Origin: Sinorhizobium alkalisoli
GTDB taxonomy: Bacteria; Pseudomonadota; Alphaproteobacteria; Rhizobiales; Rhizobiaceae
Reading direction: 5' to 3'
Assembly (NCBI RefSeq): GCF_008932245.1
Contig: NZ_CP034909.1
Location: forward strand, 1,488,001-1,552,000
DNA length: 64,000 nt
In this document: in pieces, positions 1-8,128 of the stretch
How the letters are laid out: every line of letters starts with the position of its first letter
Position numbering within the stretch: position 1 is the stretch's first letter
Notes under the pieces: generated by a model
Database searches by the model: none
What the model was told of the DNA's origin: nothing
What the model saw: the letters and a program-made list of their open reading frames with translations, nothing else
Translations under genes and position numbers: made by a program

Positions 1-72
1 TGCAACGCCGGCATCCGAAACCCTACTCAAAAGCGGTCCCTCAGCTTGTCGCGACGAACCGCGCAGTTGCAT

Positions 73-972
73 TCAGGTCGTGAACTGCGGCAATGCAGCC
101 GCCAACGCGTTGACAGCCAGACGAACCTTCACCGGCAGGTGAGGTGTCGGGAGCCATACTGCGAAGGCATCGTAAAGAAAGCCCGGCTCATCAGGCAATA
201 GTTCGACAAGCGCGCCAGCCTGAATGCGCCCACGAACCAGCCAATAAGGGAGCCAGGCCAGCCCCATGCCGGCGGTTGCGACATCGGCGATCGCATCGAG
301 GTCATCGAGACGCAGACGGTGAAGTGGCGTGACCTCCACGGGCGGCTGGCCATTGCGCGGAAACAACCACGGGGGAACAGGCCCCGACCGACGGTAGACG
401 ATGGCATGGTGACTGCTGAGGTCCCCTGTCCGCAGTGGCCGGCCGTGCGCCTTGAGATAGGATGGCGACGCGCAGACGACCATGCGCTGGCGCGCGATGC
501 GACGCGCTATCACCCCGGCTTTGTCCTCCAGGGTGCCCGTCCGGATTGCCAGATCGTAGCCATCCTCCGCGAGATCGACGATGCGGTCGTTGAGCGACAG
601 ATCAAGTTCCAGCGCAGGATATTGCTGCGCGAGCTCCAATAATATGGGGGTGACGCAGCGCCGGCCGAAATGCACAGGCATGGTGACGCGCAGCCTTCCG
701 CGCGGCTCGGAGAGTTGATCGGCCGCGAGTGCATCCGCAGCATCGGCCTCTGCGAGCACCACTCGGCAGCGTTCATAATAGGCGCGCCCGAAGTCCGTCA
801 GGCTCTGACGGCGCGTGGTCCGGTTGATGAGCCGCACTCCCAGGCGTTCTTCAAGAAACCGGACATGCTTGCCGACCATCGGTCCGGATAGATCGAGCGC
901 CGTCGCGGCGGCCGCGAACGAGCCTAAGTCGACGGCTTTGACGAATACAGCCATGCTGGTGAGGCGATCCAT
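73..972 (-). CDS. LysR-family transcriptional regulator
   Basis: A 299-residue DNA-binding regulator of ordinary LysR length. Residues about 5-62 form the winged helix-turn-helix (FVKAVDLGSFAAAA, then VGKHVRFLEERLGVRLINRTTR). Residues about 90-290 match the LysR effector-binding domain of the CrgA/PecT-like group (PRGRLRVTMPVHFG at its start). The start is set at the ATG encoding MDRLTSM, the usual LysR opening; an in-frame ATG four codons upstream is possible, and neither has a clear ribosome binding site. It is divergent from the dehydrogenase gene at 1075, the classic LysR-target arrangement, so that gene is its likely target (inference). The effector cannot be deduced. Confidence 0.9.
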   Translation of the reverse strand: MDRLTSMAVFVKAVDLGSFAAAATALDLSGPMVGKHVRFLEERLGVRLINRTTRRQSLTDFGRAYYERCRVVLAEADAADALAADQLSEPRGRLRVTMPVHFGRRCVTPILLELAQQYPALELDLSLNDRIVDLAEDGYDLAIRTGTLEDKAGVIARRIARQRMVVCASPSYLKAHGRPLRTGDLSSHHAIVYRRSGPVPPWLFPRNGQPPVEVTPLHRLRLDDLDAIADVATAGMGLAWLPYWLVRGRIQAGALVELLPDEPGFLYDAFAVWLPTPHLPVKVRLAVNALAAALPQFTT

Positions 973-1074
973 ATTCAAAACCATTCGTTTCTACTGTTCT
1001 GCCAACAAGGCCATTTATCCTCTCATTTGTCACTGGCATAGCTTATTCTGTTCAAATATTTTGGAGTTGTGGTG

Positions 1075-2064
1075 ATGGCGCGTATTGTTCGCATTTATCA
1101 GCATGGTGGTCCCGAGGTTCTGCGCATCGAGAGCGTCGATGTTTCGGGACCGGGTCGGGGTGAGGTTCAAATCCGTGTCAAGGCGCTAGGCCTCAACCGG
1201 GCGGAAGCGTTGCTGCGTTCGGGCTTCTACATCGAAACGCCGACGTTGCCCGCCGGTCTCGGCCTTGAAGCAGCGGGCATTGTCGAAACGGTTGGGGAAG
1301 GCGTGGACGGATTCGTGCCCGGCGACGCCGTCAGCGTCGTGCCACCGCTATCGATGATCCGCTGGCCAGCCTATGGCGAGCTTGCCACCTTTCCCGCCGA
1401 GCTCGTAGTCAAGCACCCACCATCGCTCAGCTGGGAAGCGGCGGCAGCCGTCTGGATGCAATATCTCACCGCCTACGGTGCGCTGATCGACATTGCCGGA
1501 CTGCGCAGGAAGGACTTTGTCGTCATTACCGCGGCATCGAGCAGTGTCGGACTTGCCGCGATCCAGATCGCCAACATCGTTGGCGCGAACGCCATCGCGG
1601 TCACGCGGGCATCTGGCAAGAAGCAGGCCTTGATTGAACTCGGCGCTGCCCACGTCATCGCTTCAGCGGAGGAAGATCTGGAAACCAGGCTGAAGGACAT
1701 AGCCGGCCCGGAGGGCGTCCGGGTCGTGTTCGATCCGGTCGGCGGCCCGATCTTCGAGCCTCTGACGGCCGCTATGTCAAGGGGAGGCATTCTCATCGAA
1801 TATGGCGGCTTGAGTCCTGAGCCGACCCCCTTTCCGCTGTTCACTGTGCTGAGCAAGTGCCTGACGCTGCGCGGCTACCTCGTCCACGAAGTCATCGGCG
1901 ATCCGGCGCGCTTGGAGGCCGCCAAGGCGTTCATTCTCGATGGGCTGATATCGGGTACGCTCCAGCCAGTCATCGCCAGAACCTTTGCCTTTGACCAGAT
2001 CGTCGAGGCGCATCGCTTTCTGGAGTCGAACGAACAATTCGGCAAGATTGTTGTGACGGTTTGA
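1075..2064 (+). CDS. Medium-chain dehydrogenase/reductase, quinone oxidoreductase-like
   Basis: A 329-residue zinc-independent MDR-superfamily protein. The N-terminal GroES-like domain (about residues 25-110) contains GLEAAGIVETVGEGVDGFVPGD, and a Rossmann domain follows with AASSSVGLAAIQIA as its nucleotide-binding loop, where the family more often has a glycine-rich GAAGGVG. The catalytic Cys/His zinc ligands of alcohol dehydrogenases are missing, which favours NAD(P)H:quinone or enone reductase activity over alcohol oxidation (family knowledge). The ATG at 1075 is chosen because GGAG lies 8 nt upstream; in-frame GTG codons at 1069 and 1072 are less likely. It is divergently paired with the LysR gene. 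The IS110-bearing accessory patch starts directly after its stop. Confidence 0.88.
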   Translation: MARIVRIYQHGGPEVLRIESVDVSGPGRGEVQIRVKALGLNRAEALLRSGFYIETPTLPAGLGLEAAGIVETVGEGVDGFVPGDAVSVVPPLSMIRWPAYGELATFPAELVVKHPPSLSWEAAAAVWMQYLTAYGALIDIAGLRRKDFVVITAASSSVGLAAIQIANIVGANAIAVTRASGKKQALIELGAAHVIASAEEDLETRLKDIAGPEGVRVVFDPVGGPIFEPLTAAMSRGGILIEYGGLSPEPTPFPLFTVLSKCLTLRGYLVHEVIGDPARLEAAKAFILDGLISGTLQPVIARTFAFDQIVEAHRFLESNEQFGKIVVTV

Positions 2065-2292
2065 CCGACAACGCGACCTCCAGCCCGTAGCGCATCGACG
2101 TGCCGCGCCGGACGTCACTCGAAGCGGCCTTAAACGGTCGAAAGGCGCAGTAAGCAGGCCCTGTCGTCTCGAAGCTGGAATTTGAGTAAGACCGTATGTC
2201 CGTCTTCGTGGCTGAGGTGGCTCGCCCCTACACTGGTCTTCCGAGGGTTGCTCGGACAGGCCGAGCCGATCCTCATCACAGGAGGACGAGCC
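2065..2292 (+). ncRNA. Candidate IS110 left-end guide (bridge) RNA region
   Basis: This 228-base stretch lies between the dehydrogenase stop and the transposase GTG and has no convincing protein. It contains a perfect 6-bp hairpin, TCCGAG/CTCGGA (2240-2256, 5-nt loop). A second 5-bp hairpin, TCCTC/GAGGA (2270-2286), includes the transposase Shine-Dalgarno sequence. IS110-family elements are known to express a structured RNA from a non-coding end that specifies target and donor; in the IS110 subgroup it lies upstream of the transposase, and in the IS1111 subgroup downstream. The element boundary inside this stretch is not determined, so calling it a guide RNA is inference. Confidence 0.3.
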
Positions 2293-3680
2293 GTGGCAGA
2301 TTATAAAGAAGTGTTCGTTGGAATCGACGTCGCCAAACTGAAGAATGCGATTGCCGTCGCCGAATCCGGCCGGGAGGGAGAGATTCGCTTCTGGGGTGAG
2401 GTTGACGCGTCTGATACGAGCATGCGCCGCATCATCCAGCGGATAGCTGCAAAGTTTGACCGCGTTCAATTCTGCTACGAGGCCGGACCAACCGGATACG
2501 GGCTGCATCGGCTGATCCGATCGCTCGGCCATGAATGTGTGGTCGTCGCTCCATCATTGATCCCCAGGAAGCCGGGCGACAGAGTAAAGACCAACCGTCG
2601 AGATGCGCTCGCGCTCGCCCGGCTATTGAGGGCCGGCGAGCTCACGGCGGTGTGGGTTCCCGACGAGGGCCATGAGGCGATGCGCGACCTCGTCCGCGCA
2701 CGGGCTGCGGCTGTCGAGACGTTGCGGGTTCACCGGCAACAGATCAGCGCTTTCATGCTCAAACACGGTCGTATCTATCCACGCAAGAAGGGCTGGACGA
2801 TGCGATACCTTTGCTGGCTCCAGGAGCAACAGTTCGATCATCCGGCGCATCAGATCGCCTTGCAGGAAATGGTCGAGGCGGTGCGCGTCTCGAAAGAGCG
2901 CGTCGGACGCCTGGAGACGGTAATTGAGGAATTCGTCCCGAACTGGTCTCTGGCTCCGGTCATTCGAGCTCTGCAGACGCTGCGAGGGGTTGATCTGATC
3001 GTCGCCGTTACATTCGCCACGGAAGTCGGCGACGTCAGCCGTTTCGAGAGTCCGCGCCAATTGATGGGCTATCTCGGCTTGGTCCCTGGTGAGCGATCCA
3101 CGGGTGAGACCGTCAGACGGGGCTCGATCACAAAGGCAGGCAACGGCCGGGTTCGGCACATGCTGGTCGAGAGCGCGTGGACTTACCGGCACCCGCCGAA
3201 AGTCGGCGCGAGAAAGCTATACCGTCTGGCGGAAGCGCCGCCGGCAGTCAGAGAGATCGCGTGGAAGGCTCAGAGTCGGTTAACGGCTCGATATCGCCTG
3301 CTGGTCGCACGGGGAAAACGGACGACGGTGGTTTGCACCGCAATTGCCCGAGAATTGGCCGGCTTCATGTGGGCCGTTGCAAGGGAGGCGCAGGCGATCA
3401 GGACATAGGTCACTGCAGCGAACTTGCACCTCGCGCATGGGCGGAGGCGGGACAACGGCAGGGGAACATCCGTCAGACGCTTTATGGCCGGCATTGTCCG
3501 ACGCCCGCAGTAAGATAGGAACAGCCCCGGACGCACAATCGGGAATGCGGTATCCAACCCGCGCATCAGAGCTTGATCACCGACGTCCTCGAGTTCCGCC
3601 TCCACCCATACGCGATCATCATGAGAGGCCCGTTCGCGAGAGCGGCAGCTTCTTCGTGCCCAATGCATTGACAATGGACA
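2180..3680 (+). mobile_element. IS110-family insertion sequence (approximate limits)
   Basis: The element is recognised from the intact transposase at 2293-3408 and the non-coding sequence on both sides. IS110 elements are normally 1.2-1.6 kb, lack conventional terminal inverted repeats and usually make no target duplication, so exact ends cannot be read here; the limits are estimates. The right flank (3409 to about 3680) has no credible gene and holds a short ATGCG/CGCAT inverted repeat near 3545-3565. The insertion lies just after the dehydrogenase stop and did not break a recognisable gene. Confidence 0.5.
2293..3408 (+). CDS. IS110-family transposase (DEDD recombinase)
   Basis: A 371-residue full-length transposase. 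The N-terminal RuvC-like DEDD domain shows the first aspartate in GIDVAK (Asp12), the glutamate in CYEAGPTGYGL and aspartates in KTNRRDALALARLL. The middle (about residues 140-230) is helical. The C-terminal Transposase_20 domain contains LMGYLGLVPGERSTGE, whose serine fits the family's nucleophile, followed by GSITKAGNGRVRHML. The GTG start is chosen because GGAGG lies at 2281-2285 and the protein then opens at the conserved MADYKEVFVGID. The frame is open about 37 codons further upstream, but that part falls in the presumed RNA-coding end. No frameshift or stop was seen, so the protein should be functional. Confidence 0.93.
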   Translation: MADYKEVFVGIDVAKLKNAIAVAESGREGEIRFWGEVDASDTSMRRIIQRIAAKFDRVQFCYEAGPTGYGLHRLIRSLGHECVVVAPSLIPRKPGDRVKTNRRDALALARLLRAGELTAVWVPDEGHEAMRDLVRARAAAVETLRVHRQQISAFMLKHGRIYPRKKGWTMRYLCWLQEQQFDHPAHQIALQEMVEAVRVSKERVGRLETVIEEFVPNWSLAPVIRALQTLRGVDLIVAVTFATEVGDVSRFESPRQLMGYLGLVPGERSTGETVRRGSITKAGNGRVRHMLVESAWTYRHPPKVGARKLYRLAEAPPAVREIAWKAQSRLTARYRLLVARGKRTTVVCTAIARELAGFMWAVAREAQAIRT

Positions 3681-4472
3681 TCAGTCGCACCTTGACCAAG
3701 ATGCTACAAGTAGTTTTGAGGATGCCGCCATGACGGGACGGCTGCTTCGCGCCAACAGCCGTCATCTCAAACACGCTGTCGGTTTCACCGCTGCCATTCA
3801 ATATTGATCAGTTCGGAAGGTCTTCACACAAATAGTCGTGTGTTCTGGTGTTCGGATAAACAGCAGAAGAAAGCGAAAGCCACCATTGACGAGATGGTGC
3901 CTCAACAATGCTGAGCGGGAGCATCATCGTTTCGCTCTTCAAAACGAACGATATGGTCTGCCTTTCATCGAAGAACGATATTCTGACCTGCTGAAGGTCA
4001 AAAGGAGTAGGTCTGCGGCCCGGCGAAACGAATTCCGGCCAGAGTCCTCCGGTGGCTACCCCGTTCCCGCTTTTGGTGGCTGGGGTAATCCTCATTTCGA
4101 TGGTCGCCGGAACTGGCGATCCCCTATCGTTCGATTGCTGGATTATGCTGCGTGTCGTGCTGCGTCCCTCTCGTGGTGTGTGCACGTTTCCCAGGAATCG
4201 TTGATCCAACTTGCATATGAAGTGACGAGGTGTCTGATGATCGCGTTCGATAGCCAGGGCGGGCGCTGCGGTCAGAACGCTGGTGATAGCGGCGATGACT
4301 GGACGGAACATCATTTGCCCAGTCTAGGGGTGATTCGTTACAGAACCCTCAAGCTGCCATCTGAACGCTTGCGTGCTAAAGGTTTGCGAAGTGTTTTGCA
4401 TATCCAGCAACCACGAAACCAGCCAACAGTAGCGGGACGACCGCTTCAGGCTGACGGGAGCTTTAGGCAGTA
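3681..4472. other. Accessory intergenic stretch between IS110 and the IS66 remnant
   Basis: About 790 bases of visibly lower GC than the surrounding genes. It holds no recognised protein family. Its only plausible coding sequence is the weak minus-strand ORF at 3808-4314, listed separately. Overlapping plus-strand frames (for example 3838-4488) have no recognisable motif and run into the IS66 remnant. No tRNA, attachment site or clear terminator was seen. It probably derives from earlier insertions (inference). Confidence 0.4.
3808..4314 (-). CDS. Hypothetical protein with possible signal peptide (doubtful)
   Basis: A 168-codon frame whose first 22 residues look like a Sec signal peptide: a short basic start, a hydrophobic core, and LTAAPALA as a cleavage motif. 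The rest has no recognised domain, and the middle, rich in Arg, Thr and Ser, looks more like random translation than a conserved protein. There is no good ribosome binding site before the ATG. Base composition is poorer in GC than the neighbours, consistent with acquired DNA. It may be a decayed exported protein or a chance frame between two transposable elements. Confidence 0.25.
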   Translation of the reverse strand: MMFRPVIAAITSVLTAAPALAIERDHQTPRHFICKLDQRFLGNVHTPREGRSTTRSIIQQSNDRGSPVPATIEMRITPATKSGNGVATGGLWPEFVSPGRRPTPFDLQQVRISFFDERQTISFVLKSETMMLPLSIVEAPSRQWWLSLSSAVYPNTRTHDYLCEDLPN

Positions 4473-5785
4473 TCATCCTGAGGGGTAATTCCATGGCAGG
4501 AGACCCTCAATCTGGCGATGCTTGTGGCCATTGACGATAGAGGCGAGCGTAGCGGTCATGTAGGCAAGCGGATCGATGGAATTAAGCTTGCACGTCTCGA
4601 TTAGCGAGGCGATGGTCGCCCAGTTCTCTGCTCCGGCATCATGTCCGGCGAAGAGGGCATTCTTCCTGTCCAGAGCTATAGGCCGGATAGTTCTTTCAAC
4701 GGAGTTGTTGTCGATCTCGATGCGACCGTCGGTCAGGAAGCTGCCGAGGCCATCCCAGTATTTGGCGATATAAGCGAGCGCTTCGCCGAGCGGCGACTTG
4801 CCAGCGACGCGCGACTGATGACGGGTAAGCCAGGTCCGCATGTCGGCGACCAACGCTGCTGATCGTCCCTGCCGCCCGGCGAGGCGAGCTTCTGCGGAAA
4901 GGCCACGTAGATCGGCTTCGATGCGATAGAGTTCACCGATCCGCTTGACGCCTTCTTCAGCAATCGGAGCCGAGCCGGTGCGTGTGATCTCGACCAACTT
5001 ACGCCGGGCATGGGCCCAACAATAGGCAAGCCGGATGTCCGGTCCAACGCGATCCGGTGAGATCAGCCGATTATATCCGGCATAGCCGTCCACCTGAAGG
5101 ACGCCCGTGAACCCGTGCAATATCCGTTCTGCATGGTGCCCGCCGCGACCGGGAGCGTAGGTAAAGGCCACACCGGGCGGTGCACCTCCGCCCCACGGTC
5201 GGTCATCACGCGCCAGCGCCCAGAAGTATCCGGTCTTGGTTTAGCGGGAGCCGGGATCGAGGACCGGTGCACGGGTCTCGTCCATGAACAGCTTCGTCGA
5301 CCGCTTCATCGGCAATCAGAGCGTCGAAGACGTAGTTCGAACGCTGCCCGGCCGACCCAATCGGCCAGCGTGGAGCGGTCAAGATCGATACCCTGTCGGT
5401 TCATGATCTGGGCTTGGCGGTATAGCGGCAGATGATCTGCGTACTTCGACACCAGCACATAAGCGATGGTCGCCTCTGTCGGCAACCCGGCCTGGATCAA
5501 TCGGGCAGGTGCTGGTGCCTGCGCTACGCCGTCGGTGCAGGAACGGCAGGCATATTTGGGACGGCGGGTGACGATGACACGGTACTGCGCCGGAACGACA
5601 TCCAGCCGCTCGGACACGTCCTCACCGATGCAATGCAGGCCGCCGCCACAGGAGCAGATTAGGCTTTCTGGCTCGACAATCTCCTCGACACGAGGAAGGT
5701 GGGCGGGAAGAGAGCCGCGAGTGAGAACCTCCACTGTAGTCTCCATGGAGAAACTCCCTTTGTTTATCCATGGAAAGGCGATCAC
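4473..5785 (-). pseudogene. IS66-family transposase (TnpC), truncated and frameshifted
   Basis: Remnant of an IS66 TnpC, normally about 500 residues. The upstream part (5306-5785) carries the zinc-finger-like segment (LICSCGGGLHCIGEDVSERLDVVPAQ, seen in two blocks) and the start of the core domain (PLYRQAQIMNRQGIDL). The downstream part (4473-5171) carries the catalytic C-terminal domain, including CWAHARRKLVEI and IDNNSVERTIRPIALDRKN. Between them are a frameshift near 5331, a second near 5308 and an in-frame TAA at 5241-5243, apparently an AAA to TAA change. The usual N-terminal helical region is absent, and the IS66 accessory genes tnpA and tnpB are not present. No functional protein is expected. 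Confidence 0.85.
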
Positions 5786-5900
5786 AGATCAGGGCAGGAA
5801 GGACAACGTGGGAGTGGAACATCGGTTACGAATTTGACCGACTTGGAGAACAACTTGTGAACTTCAGGTTTGGCCCGTCCTTTAGTTTTTTGCGACACAC

Positions 5901-6539
5901 TTAGGCCGCGGCTCGCTTCCATCCTACCGCGAGCAGGCCAGCGCCGATCATCAGTGAACCGCCCGTGCGATTGACCACTCTCTGGACGCCAGGCTTGCGG
6001 ATTGTCTTGCGCGCCATTGAAGCCATGAGGCCGTAAGCTGCGGCGTTCGCCGTTGCCAGCACGAGGAATGTCACCTCGAAAATGACCAGCTGGAACGCGA
6101 TGGGCTGCGCATGGTTCAAGAACTGCGGCAGGAAAGCTACAAAGAAGATGATGCTTTTCGGGTTCAGCGCCGTGACGATATAGGTATGCAGAAAGATGCG
6201 TAGCGGGCGTTCCTTTTCGACGGAACCAACCTCGCCCGGCCCCTCATTGCTCACCACCGGCGCCCGCCAGAGCTTGGTACCGAGGTAGATCAGATAGGCG
6301 GCCCCGACCCACTTCAACACAGTGAACAATGTTGCGGACGTGGCGAGAAGCGCACCAAGTCCGAGCATCGAGGCCGTCATTGCAGTGAAGTCGCCCAGTG
6401 CAACGCCCGCCACGGTCGCCGTGGCGGAGCGTTTCCCGTGACCGAGCGCGTATGAAATAACCAGAAGAACGGTCGGACCGGGAATGGCCAGCAAAACGGC
6501 CGACGCTGCTACGAATGCCAACCAGAGTGACATGGACAT
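5901..6539 (-). CDS. LysE/RhtB-family amino acid exporter
   Basis: A 212-residue inner-membrane protein with about six hydrophobic segments, the LysE/RhtB size and layout. The N-terminus has the family signature (AIPGPTVLLVISYALGHG) and the middle has VTALNPKSIIFFVAFLPQFL, the conserved NPK segment. Members export amino acids such as homoserine, threonine or lysine by proton antiport; the substrate cannot be assigned here. The start is the ATG with GAGG 6 nt upstream, which drops 42 codons of implausible upstream frame. It is divergent from the ABC importer across 358 bases. The IS66 remnant lies just beyond its 3' end but has not damaged it. Confidence 0.9.
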   Translation of the reverse strand: MSMSLWLAFVAASAVLLAIPGPTVLLVISYALGHGKRSATATVAGVALGDFTAMTASMLGLGALLATSATLFTVLKWVGAAYLIYLGTKLWRAPVVSNEGPGEVGSVEKERPLRIFLHTYIVTALNPKSIIFFVAFLPQFLNHAQPIAFQLVIFEVTFLVLATANAAAYGLMASMARKTIRKPGVQRVVNRTGGSLMIGAGLLAVGWKRAAA

Positions 6540-6897
6540 ATTTTCACCTCGAAGTTGTTTGGATCGAGCAATCCATGAGAACAGCCGTAAAGCAAGCGCG
6601 CTTCGCAAAAATCTCATTAAAGAGATTCCGGCGATCGTTCGCATGGCACGACCTCGATCTTTCAACCTTGAATCAAATTTCGCCCCCCGCGGGACTCCTC
6701 GGTGCGTGCAAACCTGCCGTGCACCGCGGCCACCGACTTCGCGAGCAAAAGAAAAGAGTTGCAGAGCTGCAGAAAAAATGTAGGTTATTTCTCATCCGAC
6801 ATCGAAGGGAGTCTTAAGCGCGCCGCCTGCGAAGCGCGCACGACCTCCCTTTGCCGGAAGAGACCATCTACCCAACGCAGATTCAGGGGAACTGTTA
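6540..6897. other. Divergent intergenic region between lysE-type gene and ABC operon
   Basis: 358 bases that must contain both divergent promoters. The ABC operon side ends with AGGGGA, 7 nt before the ATG at 6898. A short inverted repeat, GCAG-AG-CTGC, lies near 6760-6770, and a GCGC-rich imperfect repeat near 6818-6840. No open frame here has a recognisable product, and no regulator gene is adjacent. No clear -35/-10 pair could be chosen with confidence. Confidence 0.4.
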
Positions 6898-7941
6898 ATG
6901 AAAAATGCATTCAGAACGATCGCTATCGGTGCAGCCATGTTGGCGGCCACCACGCTGTCGACCGCTGCACGCGACCTCACCGTCGTCTCCTGGGGAGGCA
7001 ACTTTCAGGACGCACAACGCGAAATTTTCTTCAAACCCTTTGCGGAGGAGACCGGCAAGCCTGTGCTCGACGAGTCTTGGGACGGTGGCTTCGGCGTTCT
7101 CCAGGCGAAGGTGAAGGCCGGCGCGCCGAACTGGGACGTGGTGCAGGTGGAGGCCGAAGAACTGGCACTTGGCTGCGCCGACGGTCTCTTCGAAAAGATC
7201 GATTGGGACAAGCTCGGCGGCAAGGACAAGTTCCTGCCGGAAGCGGTCAGCGAATGCGGAGTCGGCGCGATCGTGTGGTCGACGGCAATCGCCTATGACG
7301 GCGCCAAACTCGCCGAAGGTCCCACCTCCTGGGCGGATTTCTGGGACGTGCAGAAATTTCCGGGCAAGCGCGCGATGCGCAAAAGCGCCAAGTATACTCT
7401 GGAATTCGCTCTCCTCGCCGACGGTGTCGGCAAGGATGAGGTTTATGGAGTGCTGGCGACGCCCGAGGGTGTGGACAGGGCCTTCAGGAAGCTCGATGAA
7501 CTGCGTCCGCATCTCGTTTGGTGGGAAGCGGGCGCGCAGCCGCTACAACTGCTCGCCTCCGGCGAAGTGGTCATGACCTCGGCCTATAACGGCCGCATTA
7601 CGGGCATCAACCGCAGCGAGGGCAAGGAGTTCAAAGTAGTCTGGCCGGGCAGCATCTACGCCATCGACAGCTGGGTGATCCTGAAGGATGCCGAGAACCA
7701 GGATGCGGGACAGGACTTCATCACCTTCGCCAGCATGCCGGACAATATGACCAAGCTCCCGGGCTACATCGCCTACGGCCTGCCCAACACTGAAGCGGCC
7801 GAAAAGGTCGAACCGCGCTATGCTGCCGAGTTGCCGACTGCCCCCGAGAACATGGCGGCAGCACTGGCCCTCGACGTCGAGTTCTGGATCGACAATTCCG
7901 AAGCGCTGACCGAACGCTTCAACGCCTGGCTGGCGCAGTAA
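6898..7941 (+). CDS. ABC transporter periplasmic substrate-binding protein, polyamine (PotD-like) type
   Basis: A 347-residue type II periplasmic binding protein. Residues 1-24 are a Sec signal peptide ending in STAA, and the mature protein starts with DLTVVSWGGNFQDAQREIFFKPF, split here only for description; SWGG is typical of the polyamine/iron-binding SBP_bac group. VWSTAIAYD and FWDVQKFPGKRAM are conserved hinge and ligand-domain segments. It would deliver the solute to the permeases at 9196 and 10375. AGGGGA precedes the ATG. A strong hairpin follows the stop (7967-7987), consistent with the binding protein being made in excess. The substrate is probably a polyamine or similar cation, but this is inference from family only. 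Confidence 0.9.
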   Translation: MKNAFRTIAIGAAMLAATTLSTAARDLTVVSWGGNFQDAQREIFFKPFAEETGKPVLDESWDGGFGVLQAKVKAGAPNWDVVQVEAEELALGCADGLFEKIDWDKLGGKDKFLPEAVSECGVGAIVWSTAIAYDGAKLAEGPTSWADFWDVQKFPGKRAMRKSAKYTLEFALLADGVGKDEVYGVLATPEGVDRAFRKLDELRPHLVWWEAGAQPLQLLASGEVVMTSAYNGRITGINRSEGKEFKVVWPGSIYAIDSWVILKDAENQDAGQDFITFASMPDNMTKLPGYIAYGLPNTEAAEKVEPRYAAELPTAPENMAAALALDVEFWIDNSEALTERFNAWLAQ

Positions 7942-7966
7942 AGCACCCCATGGACTATGGACGCCT

Positions 7967-7987
7967 GCGGGGCCACTGCGGCCCCGC
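7967..7987 (+). promoter_or_regulatory. Intercistronic stem-loop after the binding-protein gene
   Basis: A perfect 8-bp inverted repeat, GCGGGGCC/GGCCCCGC, with a 5-nt loop, 25 bases after the binding-protein stop. It lacks a following T-run, so it is more likely an mRNA-stabilising or partial-attenuation structure than a full terminator. Such hairpins commonly keep the binding-protein transcript more abundant than the downstream ATPase and permease cistrons in ABC importer operons. Confidence 0.6.
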
Positions 7988-8128
7988 TTGCGCAAAACCG
8001 TGCCGGCCTGCCTGCGGTCCATCGAGGGTCCGCATCCGGCACCATACCTCACATCAAGATCGGCAGCGGCCTGCATTCCTTGTGCGCGCGTGTGCACCGT
8101 TGCCGAGATGCAAGGCTGGAGAGCGCTT

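Noticed and set aside
1..72. Possible end of another gene at the left edge
   Set aside because: No frame with family character is visible in the first 72 bases.
3838..4488. A 216-codon plus-strand frame between IS110 and IS66
   Set aside because: It starts without a ribosome binding site, has no motif and runs into the IS66 remnant; it is probably random.
7967..7987. Full rho-independent terminator after the ABC binding protein
   Set aside because: The stem is strong but no T-run follows, and the downstream genes have no separate promoter that could be seen; a stabilising or partial-attenuation role fits better.
8108..8128. ATG start for the PotA-like ATPase
   Set aside because: It is in frame, but the TTG at 8129 has a much better ribosome binding site; the ATG remains only an alternative.
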